Below are positions 43,519 through 53,434 of a DNA stretch of 64,000 nucleotides, piece by piece. Below the pieces are notes generated by a model. It saw nothing but the letters and a program-made list of their open reading frames with translations. It made no database searches and had not been told where the DNA came from. Source of the DNA: JAPPLG01 sp965199935 (GTDB taxonomy: Bacteria > Bdellovibrionota > Bdellovibrionia > Bdellovibrionales > UBA1609); assembly GCA_965199935.1 (NCBI GenBank), contig CBDATD010000001.1, positions 1 to 64,000 of the forward strand. Direction: 5' to 3'. A program made the translations under genes and the position numbers. The number at the start of each line of letters is the position of its first letter. Position 1 is the first letter of the stretch.

Positions 43519-44934
43519 ATGATGAAGAGTAAGAAAATGAAAAGAAAAGTTTTAATCATTGATGATGAAATGTCCATGCGGCGGGCATTGCAAAATGCTT
43601 TTGAAAAAGAAGGCTATTCTGTCACAGCGCTGGGATCTAAAAGAGAATTATCTCAAATGGCTGAGAATCTTCATTTTGACATTGCTTTATTGGATATGAT
43701 TTTGCCGGACGGAAACGGCATTGAGCTTATTCCCTTATTAAAAAAATCTTATAAAAATATTAAAATTAATATTCTGACCGGACACGGCTCTATCGACACC
43801 GCCGTTCAAGCTATGAAAGAAGGGGCTTTTCACTTTTTTACAAAACCATTTTCTGTCAATGAAGTTCTTAACATATGTGAAAAAGCCTTCAGCCAAACTC
43901 AATTGGAAAAAGAAAATCAAAACCTAAGAGCCTGTATTAAAAAACAATACAGCTTTGAGCATATTATCGGTCAAAGCACTCCTATCATGGATCTCTTAAA
44001 AACAGTCAAAAAAGTATCTCAAACAGATGCTGTTGTTTTGATTCAAGGAGAAAGCGGCACCGGCAAAGAGTTGATCGCAAAAGCTGTTCACTTCAATTCC
44101 AATAGATCTGGAAAACCTTTTATCCCCGTACACTGCGGCGCTATTCCCAAAGACCTTTTGGAAAGCGAGTTTTTTGGTCATGTCCAGGGGGCTTTTACGG
44201 GGGCCTTCAGGGACCGTATTGGAAAATTCCAATCGGCTCACGGGGGGACGCTCTTTTTAGACGAGATCTCCACAATGCCTCTCAGTCTTCAAGTCAAACT
44301 TCTTCGCGTCCTGCAGGAAAAACAATTTGAACCTGTAGGCTCCAACCAAACCATCCACTGCGATGTCCGGGTGATTGCCGCCTCTAATTCTAATTTAGAA
44401 AAAGCAGTGCGTGAAAAGAAATTCAGAGAGGATTTATTTTACCGTCTCAACGTCATACCTTTGAATGTCCCTCCTTTGAGAGCTAGAACCAAAGATATTC
44501 CTCTTTTACTAAAGTTTTTCATTTCAGAGATGAACAAAAAAAATAATTATAACATTATGAAAATTTCGGCAGAGGCGGTGAGAAGCCTCCTCTCTTACCC
44601 TTGGCCCGGAAATATCCGTGAACTGGAAAACCTCGTGGAAAGACTCTGTGTTCTGAAAACAGAAGGAGCTATAGACTTGGAGGATTTGCCTCCGCAGTAT
44701 AAAAAACTTTCTCCGCCCCCGCTCCACAGCTTTCATATTCCAGATGAAGGGGTGGACTTTAAATGCACAGTCAGCCAATTTGAAAACAATCTTATTTTAA
44801 ATGCTTTGAAAAAAACAAAATGGAATAAAAATCAAGCGGCTCATTTGTTAAAAATGAACCGCACCACTCTGATTGAAAAAATGAAAAAAAGAAAAATGAC
44901 CCCCGGCGATTCAGAGACAACTCCTTCTGCTTAA
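43519..44934 (+). CDS. Sigma-54-dependent transcriptional regulator (NtrC family)
   Basis: A two-component activator that would open sigma-54 promoters. The receiver domain starts KVLIIDDE, with the phospho-acceptor in ALLDMILPD and the Lys in FFTKPF. The AAA+ domain has GESGTGKE (Walker A), GAFTGA (sigma-54 contact) and GGTLFLDEIS. A Fis-type helix-turn-helix ends the protein (KTKWNKNQAAHLLKMNRTTL). Several in-frame ATGs exist (43486, 43519, 43522, 43537); the receiver begins shortly after the last. Its likely partner is the DHp-only protein upstream. Confidence 0.93.
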   Translation: MMKSKKMKRKVLIIDDEMSMRRALQNAFEKEGYSVTALGSKRELSQMAENLHFDIALLDMILPDGNGIELIPLLKKSYKNIKINILTGHGSIDTAVQAMKEGAFHFFTKPFSVNEVLNICEKAFSQTQLEKENQNLRACIKKQYSFEHIIGQSTPIMDLLKTVKKVSQTDAVVLIQGESGTGKELIAKAVHFNSNRSGKPFIPVHCGAIPKDLLESEFFGHVQGAFTGAFRDRIGKFQSAHGGTLFLDEISTMPLSLQVKLLRVLQEKQFEPVGSNQTIHCDVRVIAASNSNLEKAVREKKFREDLFYRLNVIPLNVPPLRARTKDIPLLLKFFISEMNKKNNYNIMKISAEAVRSLLSYPWPGNIRELENLVERLCVLKTEGAIDLEDLPPQYKKLSPPPLHSFHIPDEGVDFKCTVSQFENNLILNALKKTKWNKNQAAHLLKMNRTTLIEKMKKRKMTPGDSETTPSA

Positions 44935-44998
44935 ATGAAATTCACTATACACTTGGGGCTTTCCACTGATATACCGGGCTTTCACGTATAAAAGATTT

Positions 44999-45856
44999 TT
45001 ATAAAGACAATTTAACTGCCTCTTCATTTCCAACCTGAACACTTTTTTCTAAAATCATACCGGCTGGAACAGGGTCAAAACCCTCTGGAAATACGGTGTT
45101 TTCATCATAAACAGCATCTTGAAAATTCACATTTTCAAAAAGAAACCCTGTAGTATCAGAAGATGTTAAAACAGCTCCTTTGAGGTTGGTTGAGCTAAAA
45201 TCAGCGCCGGACAAATCAGCGCTTTTTAAATCCGCCCCCTCAAAATTTGCTGAACGAAAATTGCCGTCTTCCAAATTGGCTGACTGTAAATTTGCATTTT
45301 TAAAAGAACACCCTCTGAAATCTGCATCTTCCAAATCAGCTTCTATTAAATAGGCTGAATTAAAATTGGACATTCTAGCAACTACCTTTGCCATCTCCGC
45401 CCCTTCCAAAAGGGATTTAAAAAAATTGACTTTATACAGCTTCACATAATGAGTAGAAACGTTTGTAAGGTCAGAGTTTTTAAAATTCACATCAAACAAA
45501 AAAACAGAGTCCCATTTCGCTGAGTTTAAGTTGGAATTTGAAAAATTCACATTCTTCAGAACAGTTTGTGTAAAAACAGCATTTTCAAAATTACTATGAG
45601 AAAAATCAATATCTTCCAGTTGGATTCGCGGAAAATAGGCTCCTGAAAAATCAGGCGTGATTTTGTTAAACTCCCCGCCTGTTTCATCCAGCCCCTCTAA
45701 TATTTTTCTTGAGACAGCTATACAGCTCTCTTCCGAATCATTTCTGTCCAAACATTCAAAATATCCTATAAAAGAACGCCTCAAATCGCTAAAAGAAAAA
45801 CCGTCTGCAAAAACAGGCAAAGAAGCAAACAAAAAAGACAATAATAAAAATTTCAT
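44999..45856 (-). CDS. Exported pentapeptide-repeat protein
   Basis: Signal peptide MKFLLLSFLFASLPVFA, then about 80 residues with two Cys, followed by pentapeptide repeats of the A(D/N)LXX type from about residue 75 to 245 (SANLEDGNFRSANFEGADLK). These should form a right-handed quadrilateral beta-helix. It lies one base from the end of the upstream hypothetical gene, so the two are co-transcribed. The role is unknown; a surface-binding function is possible. Confidence 0.85.
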   Translation of the reverse strand: MKFLLLSFLFASLPVFADGFSFSDLRRSFIGYFECLDRNDSEESCIAVSRKILEGLDETGGEFNKITPDFSGAYFPRIQLEDIDFSHSNFENAVFTQTVLKNVNFSNSNLNSAKWDSVFLFDVNFKNSDLTNVSTHYVKLYKVNFFKSLLEGAEMAKVVARMSNFNSAYLIEADLEDADFRGCSFKNANLQSANLEDGNFRSANFEGADLKSADLSGADFSSTNLKGAVLTSSDTTGFLFENVNFQDAVYDENTVFPEGFDPVPAGMILEKSVQVGNEEAVKLSL

Positions 45857-45857
45857 A

Positions 45858-46463
45858 TTACTCCATCACCGACTGGTTGATATAATGCTCTTGTGTGCGG
45901 GCTAAAGTTTGAAGAAAAGACAGTTTTTTCTCAGACCAATCCTCCATACCGTCCCGAGAGTCTCCTCCTGCAAAGACCATGCTTCTTAAAGCCAAATTTT
46001 CTACAGTGTACTGACCATATTTATCAAGTTCCTCGTAAATATGCTTTCTCCCGCTCAATTCAAGATAATAATCTATCTTCGCTCCAGTATCTTTAATTGA
46101 AAAAACACCAGCCAGCATACTAAACCAGATTCCCTCCAAGAGCTTATTGTCAACATCTTCACAATATTCTATAGTCCACACAGCAGACGGGGATTCAAAA
46201 ACACAATTGCGGATATTGCCTTGAAACCCGTCGAAGTAAACTTTTCTCATGGCAAAAGATTCATTTTCCATAATGTCCATAATAGATGAAATTTCTTCAT
46301 CGTGCTTTTGCGGTAATATTTCATTTTCTTGCTGTACAGCCGATCCGCCCAACGCTTTTTCTTGAAGACCTGCTGTTTGGGAGACAGCCTGTTGCACTAA
46401 GCAGTTTGATCCATAGATTAAAATAAAACCGCTGACAGCCATGAGTTTTCTCAGGGATCGCAT
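45858..46463 (-). CDS. Hypothetical exported protein
   Basis: The N-terminus MRSLRKLMAVSGFILIYGSN is a signal peptide, perhaps with a lipobox (SNC). The mature 180 residues are acidic and helical with few Cys (RNCVFE, EYCEDV). The ATG at 46463 has AGGAGGA about seven bases upstream; the ATG at 46469 overlaps that site. It is one base upstream of the pentapeptide gene. No family recognised. Confidence 0.62.
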   Translation of the reverse strand: MRSLRKLMAVSGFILIYGSNCLVQQAVSQTAGLQEKALGGSAVQQENEILPQKHDEEISSIMDIMENESFAMRKVYFDGFQGNIRNCVFESPSAVWTIEYCEDVDNKLLEGIWFSMLAGVFSIKDTGAKIDYYLELSGRKHIYEELDKYGQYTVENLALRSMVFAGGDSRDGMEDWSEKKLSFLQTLARTQEHYINQSVME

Positions 46464-46749
46464 ACCCATTCCTCCTGTTCTTTATTTTCTGCCGGTGAAG
46501 TTATCAAAAAATAAATGCTGGAACAACATATTTCTAATAGAATGTAATTTTTACACACTTACATTTCTTTTTTTTTTAAAGAACCGTGCATGAGTGTTGT
46601 TTCTTTAAGCTGTTAAGGGTATTTCAGCCCTCCTTCTGAACTCCATAGATTACACAAAATTTAAAGCATCATGGACTGGAAAAACAACTGCACATTAAAC
46701 TGAGCGTCTGGTTTGACTGATTTTCCACACAGGGAACAGTTTTATAGTT

Positions 46750-47913
46750 TTATTTTTCCATTAAAAATAAAAATTCTGTGTTTCTGCTTTCGTGAGTTTT
46801 TATCCAATCATAAGTCCATCTCATGCCCGCCATGACATTGCGTTTGTAATCAATTGAAAAAATCTGAGATTTCCTGCAGTGTTTATTGATGATTCCGCAT
46901 ATTTCTTCCTTTTCAACTCTTCCGCCGGTGCTGTAAGAGAGCAGTATATAAGGAGTTGGGCATTCGCTGATCAATTTCTCAATAGCTTTTAGGGCAATAA
47001 ATTTTCCCTCCGTATTTTTCCTAAATTCCTCAAAAACAGACCCCTCTTTTCTATCACCGCAGTCTGCTCTTCTATTGGTTCTGCCTGCCAGCTCCGGCTT
47101 ATCATTTAAACATATAGTTTTCCAAATATGATAATAGGAAGCATAACGAACGCGGGACGAAGGCATCTTTTCATTATTGGAGCCGTAAGGAGGGTCAAAA
47201 TACGACAAGTCAGCTTTGACTTTAGGAAGAACCTTAAAAATATCTTTGTTCATCACTTTATGACCGGCTGTTTTTGTTTCAATGAACGGCATTAAAAGTT
47301 TCATTGTGTTAAAGGAGCGGGGAGACCATTCCCGGAGATAAGAGGCATAATGCCCTAAAGTGTTGTCCACTTTGTCCAGGGCCAAAATCAAACTTGTCAA
47401 TAGAATAGATTTCTCGATAGAACTCTTTGCTATTTTATTTATTTCCGGTCTTATAGCATCCAGTTTTTTCGTATTATGTATTTGCCAGATCTTTTTCTTT
47501 CCGTCGGAATGAATGGAAAGCCCTCTGCCTGCTGGACCGCCGTAATTCTCTGAAAACCATCCTTCATATCCTTTTAAACTGTTGAGGTGGTTTATTTTGT
47601 CTTGCAATGAACTGTTCCTTTTTCCTTTGAGGTAGCATTCTCCAAAAACTTTCGACCAAACAGCCAGATCATTCGCTGTCACCTGATAACCGCATTTCGC
47701 AAAAGCTTGACTCACTCTTGTCGTTCCTGAAAAGCTGTCAAAAATTCGTTTCACAGGCAAGGAGCGAACCACAGAAAGAATATAGGGAAGTAGTTTTAGT
47801 TTAGAACCGCTGTATTTAATACCTTCTGTTGGAATATGAAAAAGACTGCCGGACAAATTAAATGGCGCTGGGTTATTCTGTTGAGCTGATGGTGTTAAAT
47901 TTGTTTCAAGCAT
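46750..47913 (-). CDS. DNA adenine-specific methyltransferase (D12 class), solitary
   Basis: N6-adenine methyltransferase of the class with FxGxG-like and DPPY motifs. KYSGSKLKLLPYILS and DSFSGTTRVSQAF make the SAM-binding part. SYFDPPYGSNN near residue 245 is the catalytic motif. No restriction endonuclease or specificity gene is adjacent, so it looks solitary. About 160 bases further left lies the decayed LRR locus. Target sequence unknown. Confidence 0.88.
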   Translation of the reverse strand: MLETNLTPSAQQNNPAPFNLSGSLFHIPTEGIKYSGSKLKLLPYILSVVRSLPVKRIFDSFSGTTRVSQAFAKCGYQVTANDLAVWSKVFGECYLKGKRNSSLQDKINHLNSLKGYEGWFSENYGGPAGRGLSIHSDGKKKIWQIHNTKKLDAIRPEINKIAKSSIEKSILLTSLILALDKVDNTLGHYASYLREWSPRSFNTMKLLMPFIETKTAGHKVMNKDIFKVLPKVKADLSYFDPPYGSNNEKMPSSRVRYASYYHIWKTICLNDKPELAGRTNRRADCGDRKEGSVFEEFRKNTEGKFIALKAIEKLISECPTPYILLSYSTGGRVEKEEICGIINKHCRKSQIFSIDYKRNVMAGMRWTYDWIKTHESRNTEFLFLMEK

Positions 47914-48083
47914 ATTTTTTCAATGAGAAAAGCATTGTTCTTATATGTTTACCACCCTATTAAAAACAAAACAAAAACTTGATTGTACAAAATAAGACTT
48001 AAAATGCAGAGGGCCGGAAAAAATCAGGTTACGCTCGGCCAGGCTTGCAAATATCCTTGCAAAGGGCAAATTATCAGGGTGTT

Positions 48084-49568
48084 TTACAAATCAACACCAA
48101 TTATACCGTGCATAACATCCATGCGTGTGCCTGTGATTTGAGAAATATCTTCCACAGAAACGCCGTCTTGATGCATTTTTAAAATAACATCTGGGTGTAC
48201 AGTCTCTTCATCTAAAAATATTTGAGGCATAAAAGAACTCTCCAATCTCTTAAAAGAGAATTTCTTCCATAAACTTGTACTGTTGACTCCGCCGCTACCC
48301 CCTTCTGGACAAAGTGTATCCATTGAACTTCCTTGAATCACCAGATACCTCAAATTTCTAAGAATGGTACAAATACTGTCAGGCAGTGGACCTAAATTAT
48401 TGTAAGACAAATTCAAATACCTCAATCTCGAAAGATCGCTGAATATATTTGAGGGCAGATTTGTGATATTGTTGGCATTCAGCCATAAATATCTCAAATT
48501 GGAAAGATTTTGAAAAACATCCTCAGGCAGAGACGTTAGTGCATTAGCGTCCAAAGCCAAAACTCTCAAGCGGGTCAAGCTGTTGAATACACTTTCCGGC
48601 AGACTTGCAATGTTATTGCTGTTCAACCAAAGATATTTTAAGTTTGAAAGACCTGAAAACGTGTTTTGAGAAATTGAAGATATTTGATTTCCATTCAAAT
48701 CTAATTCCTCCAACCGGGTTAAACCCGCCAGCATGGAGGAGCTGAGAGAGCGGATCTGATTTTGGCTCAAATCTAATTCTCCCAGAGAAGAGGAAAAAAC
48801 ATTATCGGCAATAGAGTGTATCTGGTTTTCGCTTAAATCTAATTCTTTCAAACGGGTAAGAGGTGAAAACGTTCCTGTCCCCAACACTCGGATAGAATTT
48901 TGACTTAGATCCAATTCTTCCAAACGAGTGAACCCCTCAAAAAAGGACTGTCTTAATTCTGAAATATTTTCACCGGATAAATCCAACGAAATAATTGTAT
49001 CTATGGGGCCGGAAGAGCAAGCAAGACGTTTAAAATGAGTCATCCCCTGTTCGATAGAAATAGTTTTTTGAGCCTCCCCTATGCTTAATCTAAAAGACCC
49101 TCGGCGTTCTTGACAGGTGTTATTTTCATCAGCAGTCATGCGTACTTCAAAATCAACTTGTCCGGAGCTTGTGATTTTTCTGGCGGCAACGTTTACAAAA
49201 GAGGGTAAATTTTCCGCTCTTAAATTATTTTGAGTACAGCGTGCAGGAATATCACGAAGCCGAAACGTACTTGTTCCTCCATCCTCTAAGAGAGCTATAG
49301 GTTCGTCTAAATTCACACTGGGGTTTGCAAAAACAGCATCTTCACAGCCCTGTAACGCACAAGATGCAGGAACACCCTGTTCAATAGAGATAATTTTTCC
49401 GGCCCCTGCCGGACCTCTCAATGTGACAGACCCCCGGCGTACTTGGCAGTTGCTGTTTCTGCCTGCAGAAATATCCACCTGAAAATCAATCAAACTCTCT
49501 TCAGAGTTGGCCCTTTGCTGAGTAGAGACACTGATAAAATCTGATTCTTCTGCTGTTAAAGCAGGCAA
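48084..49568 (-). CDS. Largest intact fragment of the broken metzincin-BACON-LRR gene
   Basis: 494 open codons: two BACON-like modules at about residues 10-90 and 95-175 (RRGSVTLRG, IISIEQG and later RRGSFRLS, TISIEQG). About ten 24-residue leucine-rich repeats follow, from about 190 to 425 (for example LEELDLSQNSIRVL). A 60-residue C-terminal tail completes it. Typical LRR spacing (L-x-x-L-x-L-x-x-N) is kept throughout. It has no signal peptide or ribosome site of its own, and the reading continues upstream in other frames; see the pseudogene entry. Confidence 0.6.
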   Translation of the reverse strand: MPALTAEESDFISVSTQQRANSEESLIDFQVDISAGRNSNCQVRRGSVTLRGPAGAGKIISIEQGVPASCALQGCEDAVFANPSVNLDEPIALLEDGGTSTFRLRDIPARCTQNNLRAENLPSFVNVAARKITSSGQVDFEVRMTADENNTCQERRGSFRLSIGEAQKTISIEQGMTHFKRLACSSGPIDTIISLDLSGENISELRQSFFEGFTRLEELDLSQNSIRVLGTGTFSPLTRLKELDLSENQIHSIADNVFSSSLGELDLSQNQIRSLSSSMLAGLTRLEELDLNGNQISSISQNTFSGLSNLKYLWLNSNNIASLPESVFNSLTRLRVLALDANALTSLPEDVFQNLSNLRYLWLNANNITNLPSNIFSDLSRLRYLNLSYNNLGPLPDSICTILRNLRYLVIQGSSMDTLCPEGGSGGVNSTSLWKKFSFKRLESSFMPQIFLDEETVHPDVILKMHQDGVSVEDISQITGTRMDVMHGIIGVDL

Positions 49569-49804
49569 TACTCAGGAATATGAAAACTTTTCATACCTCC
49601 ACCGGCGGAAAAAGACAGAGTCTGATCTAAATTGAAGTTAGAATGATCCAAATTTTCAGCATTTGCAAAAACAGTATTTTGACAAGATTGTGAGCTGGGC
49701 TTGAGGTGAATAAGAACGTCTTCCCATACATCGTTGATAGCTCTAGAGGCATTTGCCGGACCATCCAGCCTTGTCGTTCGTTCAGAACCGACACACCCGC
49801 CGGG

Positions 49805-50383
49805 TCATAACCTATTCGCTCTGCGGGAAGGATTAGAAAAATAAAGAGCTTTACTGATATTTCTGCCAACACCATAAGTCATAAGAAAATCCTTGATTTC
49901 ACATTGATCATCATAAGCCATAATGGTTCTCCAGCATATCGGACGATTAAAATTTTGATTAACATATCCAAAAGCGTAGGGCTTGTATGGGTGAGAAAAA
50001 AAATCTTCTAAACGAGAAGGATAATTCTGTTGGAAACATGAATCCACTCGATCAGGAAATTGTTCTTCACAGGATGACATTATGTCCTGTTTTGCTTTTT
50101 CCCTCACTGTAAAGCGATCATGAAACAGCCCCATATTATGCCCTAACTCATGCGAAAAAGCATAAATTACAGGACAACTTTGAATCGCAGAAACACTAAA
50201 ACTTTTAAGAGAACGCCAACGTATAATAGGTCCATAAAGTACACATTCTTGTAAATTGTCCGGATAATTATCTCTACAAATATCTCTGACAACTCCATCA
50301 TCACTCAAAGTATAAACGGAAGCAATTCCGCAGGTACCAGTAGTAGAGATCTCTGACAAAAAGATGAACCAAGTCCGCCCCAT
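49805..50383 (-). CDS. Metzincin catalytic-domain fragment
   Basis: 192 open codons holding the catalytic core of the broken protease: HELGHNMGLFHD and the Met-turn TIMAYDD, several Cys residues that would form disulfides, and YFSNPSRRA. The start and end are created by frameshifts, so this is a fragment and probably not a functional gene alone. Confidence 0.5.
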   Translation of the reverse strand: MGRTWFIFLSEISTTGTCGIASVYTLSDDGVVRDICRDNYPDNLQECVLYGPIIRWRSLKSFSVSAIQSCPVIYAFSHELGHNMGLFHDRFTVREKAKQDIMSSCEEQFPDRVDSCFQQNYPSRLEDFFSHPYKPYAFGYVNQNFNRPICWRTIMAYDDQCEIKDFLMTYGVGRNISKALYFSNPSRRANRL

Positions 50384-51314
50384 ATTGGTCTCTTAATTGA
50401 TGAACCTCATCCATAATACCTGCGGGATCGGGCTTTGTACCATTTGAATATTGATCATCTCTCCTAAATCCAAGCCTATCTAAATCTGTACCCATTTCTT
50501 CAGGGTCTTGCGTGTAATTAACTTCTTTTGTACCCACTAAATTAATTTGCCGGTTGAGACCGCTGTCGCGAAGAGCCTTATTGGTTTTTTCCACTTCACT
50601 CTAATACTTGCTTCTATCAGCAAGCTGGTGGTGTAAAGCGCCAGCACATCCACAGTTTGATTTTCAGAAAGACGCTGATTCATCGGTGTACTCTGCTGTC
50701 TAAAAGTTTTTTTTAAATCTCCGGAAAAATTTCTTAAAAGCTCTGGATCTACTGTCATTACATCGTCCCCTTCCCTTCGGATTTGAGACATATCCATCTC
50801 TTTAATGAGGACTTGATTTTTATTTCCTACATCAGAACGAATCGTATAAACACCTTGAGCAGAATGCACTTCTCCCCGGACAATGCCCTCCTTGCTGATA
50901 TACATGGTCATGTATCCCACGTCTTCTAATGAACCGGAGCTAAAAGAGCCTCTCTCGAAGAGAAAGTGACTCTTTAATCACCGTTGAAAACTCAACATCA
51001 GGAAATAAATTTAAAATTAGAGGCTCCCTCTTTTCAAAAGATGTAAACAGCCTCTGAGTGTATATCTGCACAGTCAAGATATTTTGCTGAACCATCTTGT
51101 CTGCATTTTCAGCCAAAGCCATTTCCATCCACAATAAAACAATAATAAATAAAATTCTCATAACTCTCTCCTCTTACCTTTTAGACTTTCACAGAAAAGG
51201 CACAACCTCTCGTATGCTCGGCATTTCGGCAGGTTTCTGATGCCTTCGCTCCCATGAAAACGGGAATCTAATTTTTCGTGTACGACTTATTCTTCCTCTC
51301 ATTTTTCCTCTCAA

Positions 51315-52164
51315 TCAAAAATAATATCTATACCTGTATTGCCGGAAAAAGCTTGGCGAATGCGTGCTTTCCGAAGAACTAATATCGTTATTTCCGCTTA
51401 CATCCAATTCTTCCAAATTATTCAATCCAGAGTAGAAATTATTTAGAGGGCTTTCTAATTCATTATCACTGAGATCTAAAACTTCTAAACGGGAGAGAGA
51501 AGAAAATATGCTGGAGGGAAGAGAAAATTTCTGCTTAGCTAAACGAGGGAGAATGGCTGGAGGACTCTCAATGTCGTTTCCGCTCAAATGAAGTGAAACA
51601 GAGAAGAAAGAGTTCTTGAAGAAATTTCAAAATCATTTGAACTCTTCTATGCTGTCTAAATCTGAGCTCAACGCTGTTGCAACGAATCAAATTTGAATTG
51701 ATGTCATTGCAACTGCCGCTGAGTCTTCCATTTTTCATCAACTCACAAATAATGGCAGATTGAACAGCCCTGTCTCGATCGCATACAGAAACTGATAACG
51801 AAGATCCTCCACCACCGCCGCCGGAGAGCCGCCTCCACCACTGCCTCCGCTTCTTCTACGATAAGGTCTTCCAGCTGAGTATTTTTTAGCAAGCGTAGCC
51901 CTCTTCTTCTGCTTCCTCAAGAGAATCTTCACTCAACGAATACAGTTCTTCAGGCTTTTTTATATCAGCCGATACGGCAAACGATAAACGGCAAACGGCA
52001 AACGGCAAACGGCATAATTCTTGCAAACGGCAAACGGCAAACGGCAAACATTTACGGCAAACGGCAAACGGCAAACGGCAACGGCAAACGGCAAACGGCA
52101 AACGGCAAACGGCAAACGGCAAACGGCAAACGGCAAACGGCAAACGGCAAACGGGGACGAGCAA
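51315..52164 (-). pseudogene. Second LRR protein gene, frameshifted, with heptanucleotide repeats at its 5' end
   Basis: Fragments in several frames: a repeat-encoded start (CRLPFAV heptads), then SADIKKPEELYSLSEDSLEE, a Gly-rich linker (SGGSGGGG), a Cys-rich LRR cap-like stretch (CDRDRAVQSAIICELM in another frame), and LRRs (LEVLDLSDNELES, LEELDVSGN) at 51315-51587. At least three shifts are needed to join them. It lies 150 bases upstream of the metzincin-LRR pseudogene on the same strand and may be a paralog of its LRR part. Confidence 0.65.
51974..52154. repeat. Heptanucleotide repeat tract (CGGCAAA)
   Basis: About 20 perfect copies of CGGCAAA with a few interrupted units; ten perfect copies in a row run from 52082 to 52151. 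On the minus strand it encodes CRLPFAV. Seven is not a multiple of three, so any gain or loss of a unit shifts the reading frame of a gene crossing it. Confidence 0.95.
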
Positions 52165-52812
52165 ATATAAACTTTTCCATAGGGTGTTATTCGGTCAACT
52201 TATCAATGTCTTGAAGTTTTTGTTAATAAAAAAACTAGACTCAAAAATCACAGCAATGGAAAAGGACAAATTTCTTATCCAGCCCGCTCCCCTGACCAAA
52301 GTGCGGCAGTTTAAACCAACCTTTCTACTGTATACGAAAATGGGCAGTGGTTTATAAAAGACTTTCTGCACTTTATTTTCTTTTAATAGACAGGTTGATG
52401 GTACTCACGCCATATCATGGATTTTGTGTGTCCGTCATCAGTTCATGGTTTGAGATTTTCTTTTTACAACGTTTTAAAGTCACAAGCAAAACTCCCACGC
52501 ACCAATGAAAATACATCTATCTATTTTACTCATTAAACTCCACATTCAAAAATCTTCATTGGAGGACAGTCAAGATATTTTGGCATGACTGAACCCTAGA
52601 TTCTACATGAAAAGAAAAGGCAGAAAGGTTCAAACGAGTTCAAATTTGCAGGGCTGAAAACGTAGTTCGAGCTTTGAAACAGAGCAGACAAAGTTTGCTC
52701 TGTGGCAAAACATATGTCTGAGCGGTATAAAATGAAAAAAATTTAAAAAAATCTTTTTTTTTGAGTAAAAATTTGGTACAAAAGTTCACTCACACAAACT
52801 TTTATAAGGAGG
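52165..52812. other. Gene-poor region before the peroxiredoxin gene
   Basis: No convincing gene in about 650 bases. It holds a copy of the interspersed repeat at 52621-52720 and an AT-rich stretch before the peroxiredoxin gene. A 33-codon open frame at 52256 has no ribosome site. Confidence 0.7.
52621..52720. repeat. Interspersed repeat, single copy
   Basis: Contains the core hairpin AACAGAGCA to TGCTCTGT and the flanking ATGTCTGAGC, but has an insertion before the core and a diverged right end compared with the 18585 copy. Confidence 0.8.
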
Positions 52813-52818
52813 ATGTTC

Positions 52819-53358
52819 ATGTTAGGTGTCGGCGATCTATTTCCAGAGTTTAAAGTCAAAGCCACTGTTTCCACTTCAAGAAATTTAGCAGAAGCTTTTA
52901 AAGATATTGATCAGGATACTTACTCAGGCAAGTGGAAAGTTTATTTCTTTTACCCGAAAGACTTTACTTTCGTCTGCCCTACAGAGATTAAAGGGTTTAA
53001 TGATCTCAATCCTGAATTTGAAAAAAGAAATACTCAAGTGATCGCGGCTTCTACAGACTCTGAATTTGTCCATCATGCCTGGCGCACCCATGACAAACTT
53101 ATCAATGACCTCTCCATCCCTATGCTGGCCGATGTGAAAAGAGAGCTTTCAGCCTCCTTAGGTATTTTGGATGCCGACGAAGGTGTCGCTCAAAGGGCCG
53201 CTTTTATCGTGGATCCAGACAATAAAATCCGCGCCGTTTATGTGACGGATTTGAATGTAGGCCGTGAACCCAAGGAAGTCTTGCGTATTTTAACAGCTCT
53301 GCAAACAGACAAACTATGCCCTTGTTCATGGGAACAAGGCAACAAAACACTCAGCTGA
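52819..53358 (+). CDS. Typical 2-Cys peroxiredoxin (AhpC type)
   Basis: Reduces hydrogen peroxide and organic peroxides. The peroxidatic Cys lies in FTFVCPTEI near residue 48 and the resolving Cys in KLCPCSW near residue 168. The ATG at 52819 has AGGAGG six bases upstream; the ATG at 52813 overlaps that site. The 179-residue protein is complete. No reductase (AhpF) is next to it. Confidence 0.94.
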   Translation: MLGVGDLFPEFKVKATVSTSRNLAEAFKDIDQDTYSGKWKVYFFYPKDFTFVCPTEIKGFNDLNPEFEKRNTQVIAASTDSEFVHHAWRTHDKLINDLSIPMLADVKRELSASLGILDADEGVAQRAAFIVDPDNKIRAVYVTDLNVGREPKEVLRILTALQTDKLCPCSWEQGNKTLS

Positions 53359-53434
53359 ATTGTAATAGTGCTAGATTCCAGCTTTTACGGGTTTAGAACA
53401 AGCTGGGAAGACAGCGGGCTTAGAACAGGCTGGG

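Larger units (their letters stand above)
48084..51161 (-). pseudogene. Secreted metzincin protease with BACON and LRR modules, broken by about five frameshifts
   Basis: Six overlapping frames read as one ancestral protein. They begin with a signal peptide (MRILFIIVLLWMEMALA) at 51161 and pass through frames ending near 50940, 50537, 50301, 49805 and 49570. The protease part has HELGHNMGLFHDR and TIMAYDD, the zinc site and Met-turn of reprolysin-like metzincins, then FSNPSRRA. BACON-like modules and about ten LRRs follow. All motifs are preserved, so decay is recent or the breaks are assembly errors. A recoding mechanism is very unlikely with this many shifts. Confidence 0.8.

Noticed and set aside
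51974..52154. Possible CRISPR array
   Set aside because: The units are 7 bases long and directly adjacent with no unique spacers, so this is a microsatellite.
52256..52357. 33-codon open frame starting MEKDKFLIQ
   Set aside because: No ribosome site and no recognisable features; likely chance.
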